Shown: positions 21,740 to 21,907 of the stretch, in pieces
Layout: each line of letters opens with the position of its first letter
How positions within the stretch are numbered: the stretch's first letter is position 1
Source: JAVWGW01 sp036655915
GTDB taxonomy: Bacteria > Actinomycetota > Coriobacteriia > Coriobacteriales > Eggerthellaceae
Direction of reading: 5' to 3'
NCBI GenBank assembly: GCA_036655915.1
Contig: JAVVPE010000028.1
Span: 1 to 21,907, forward strand
DNA: 21,907 nt
Notes under the pieces: model-generated
Told to the model about the DNA's origin: nothing
The model's input: the letters and a program-made list of their open reading frames with translations, nothing else
The model's database searches: none
Made by a program: the position numbers and the translations under genes

Positions 21740-21767
21740 ATAATAGCAGGCTTTGTGCCTCTTGCAA
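21740..21767 (-). promoter_or_regulatory. Promoter of the small RNA candidate
   Basis: On the minus strand TTGCAA (21767-21762), 16 bases, then TATTAT (21745-21740). Transcription would begin near 21733. It lies 70 bases after the stop of the partial upstream gene. Confidence 0.6.
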
Positions 21768-21836
21768 GCAGTTCCTGTGCAATGCGCCCGATTACACAAA
21801 TTTTGAAATCCCGCTTTCAAAAAAGCACCGCGCACA

Positions 21837-21907
21837 TTACCGCTTAGGCCACATGCTGCCTTGTTGTCCGGCAGCTTCGTTGAGGTTGAAGCCATCAATA
21901 ATTTCCT
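21837..21907 (-). CDS. C-terminal 22 codons of a gene running off the window
   Basis: The frame enters from the right edge, reads DGFNLNEAAGQQGSMWPKR and ends in TAA. Its composition looks like a true protein C-terminus, whereas the competing 79-residue frame on the same strand crosses the small RNA promoter and hairpins and has an odd Cys/His/Lys composition. The family cannot be named from 22 residues. Confidence 0.5.
   Translation of the reverse strand, partial: EIIDGFNLNEAAGQQGSMWPKR

Noticed and set aside
21659..21898. 79-residue minus-strand frame at the right end
   Set aside because: It spans the small RNA promoter and a perfect hairpin, has a Cys/His/Lys-rich composition unlike a soluble protein, and competes with a sensible gene end in another frame.
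1..21907. tRNA, rRNA, CRISPR arrays, insertion sequences
   Set aside because: No cloverleaf, rRNA motif, spaced repeat array or transposase was found on either strand.

Overview
The window is about 21.9 kb of high-GC DNA with many GTG/TTG starts and dense, compact genes. The gene set (stand-alone TrpB2, a two-gene SUF system, a short archaeal/Thermotoga-type SAH hydrolase, a paired radical-SAM/TIGR03915 module, and a possible raiA-type RNA next to comF) suggests an anaerobic actinobacterium, most likely a Coriobacteriia/Eggerthellales gut-type organism. That assignment is an inference from gene content, not from a search.

Layout. 1-2465, minus strand: a truncated membrane-anchored protein, an Ala-Pro-rich tail-anchored protein, and fetB-fetA (metal ABC exporter family). 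2534-4225, minus: TrpB2-type tryptophan synthase beta, preceded by a complete transcription attenuator: a short leader peptide with three consecutive Trp codons, an antiterminator starting one base after its stop codon, and a rho-independent terminator. Because trpB, fetA and fetB are closely packed, the attenuator may control all three. 4411-9242, plus: an M16C zinc metallopeptidase, then a minimal SufC-SufB pair. 9239-10189, minus: an orphan family-3 solute-binding lipoprotein whose stop codon shares a CTAG palindrome with the sufB stop. 10190-10641: a structured intergenic region with a candidate plus-strand ncRNA (possibly raiA motif), a terminator, and three 22-bp-spaced direct repeats leading to a comF-type gene. 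An N gap at 11527-11626 is flanked by identical 55-bp ends and is probably an assembly artefact.

11634-15454, minus: a GH3 glycosidase and a membrane GT2 glycosyltransferase. 15779-17038, plus: S-adenosylhomocysteinase, followed by a 120-bp inverted-repeat element. 17190-19582, minus: a two-gene putative DNA repair/modification operon (TIGR03915-type protein plus radical SAM protein) with a near-consensus promoter carrying one LexA-like box in its spacer and a second box just downstream. 19678-20947, minus: a pentapeptide-repeat protein and a rhodanese lipoprotein. 21049-21907, minus: a lower-GC accessory tail with two small unknown genes, a promoter-to-terminator small RNA candidate, and the last 22 codons of a gene running off the window.

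The strongest observations are the tryptophan attenuator, the SOS-type control of the radical SAM operon together with an unusual four-cysteine insertion in its partner, the candidate raiA-type RNA upstream of comF, and the previously unannotated small RNA candidate at the right end.
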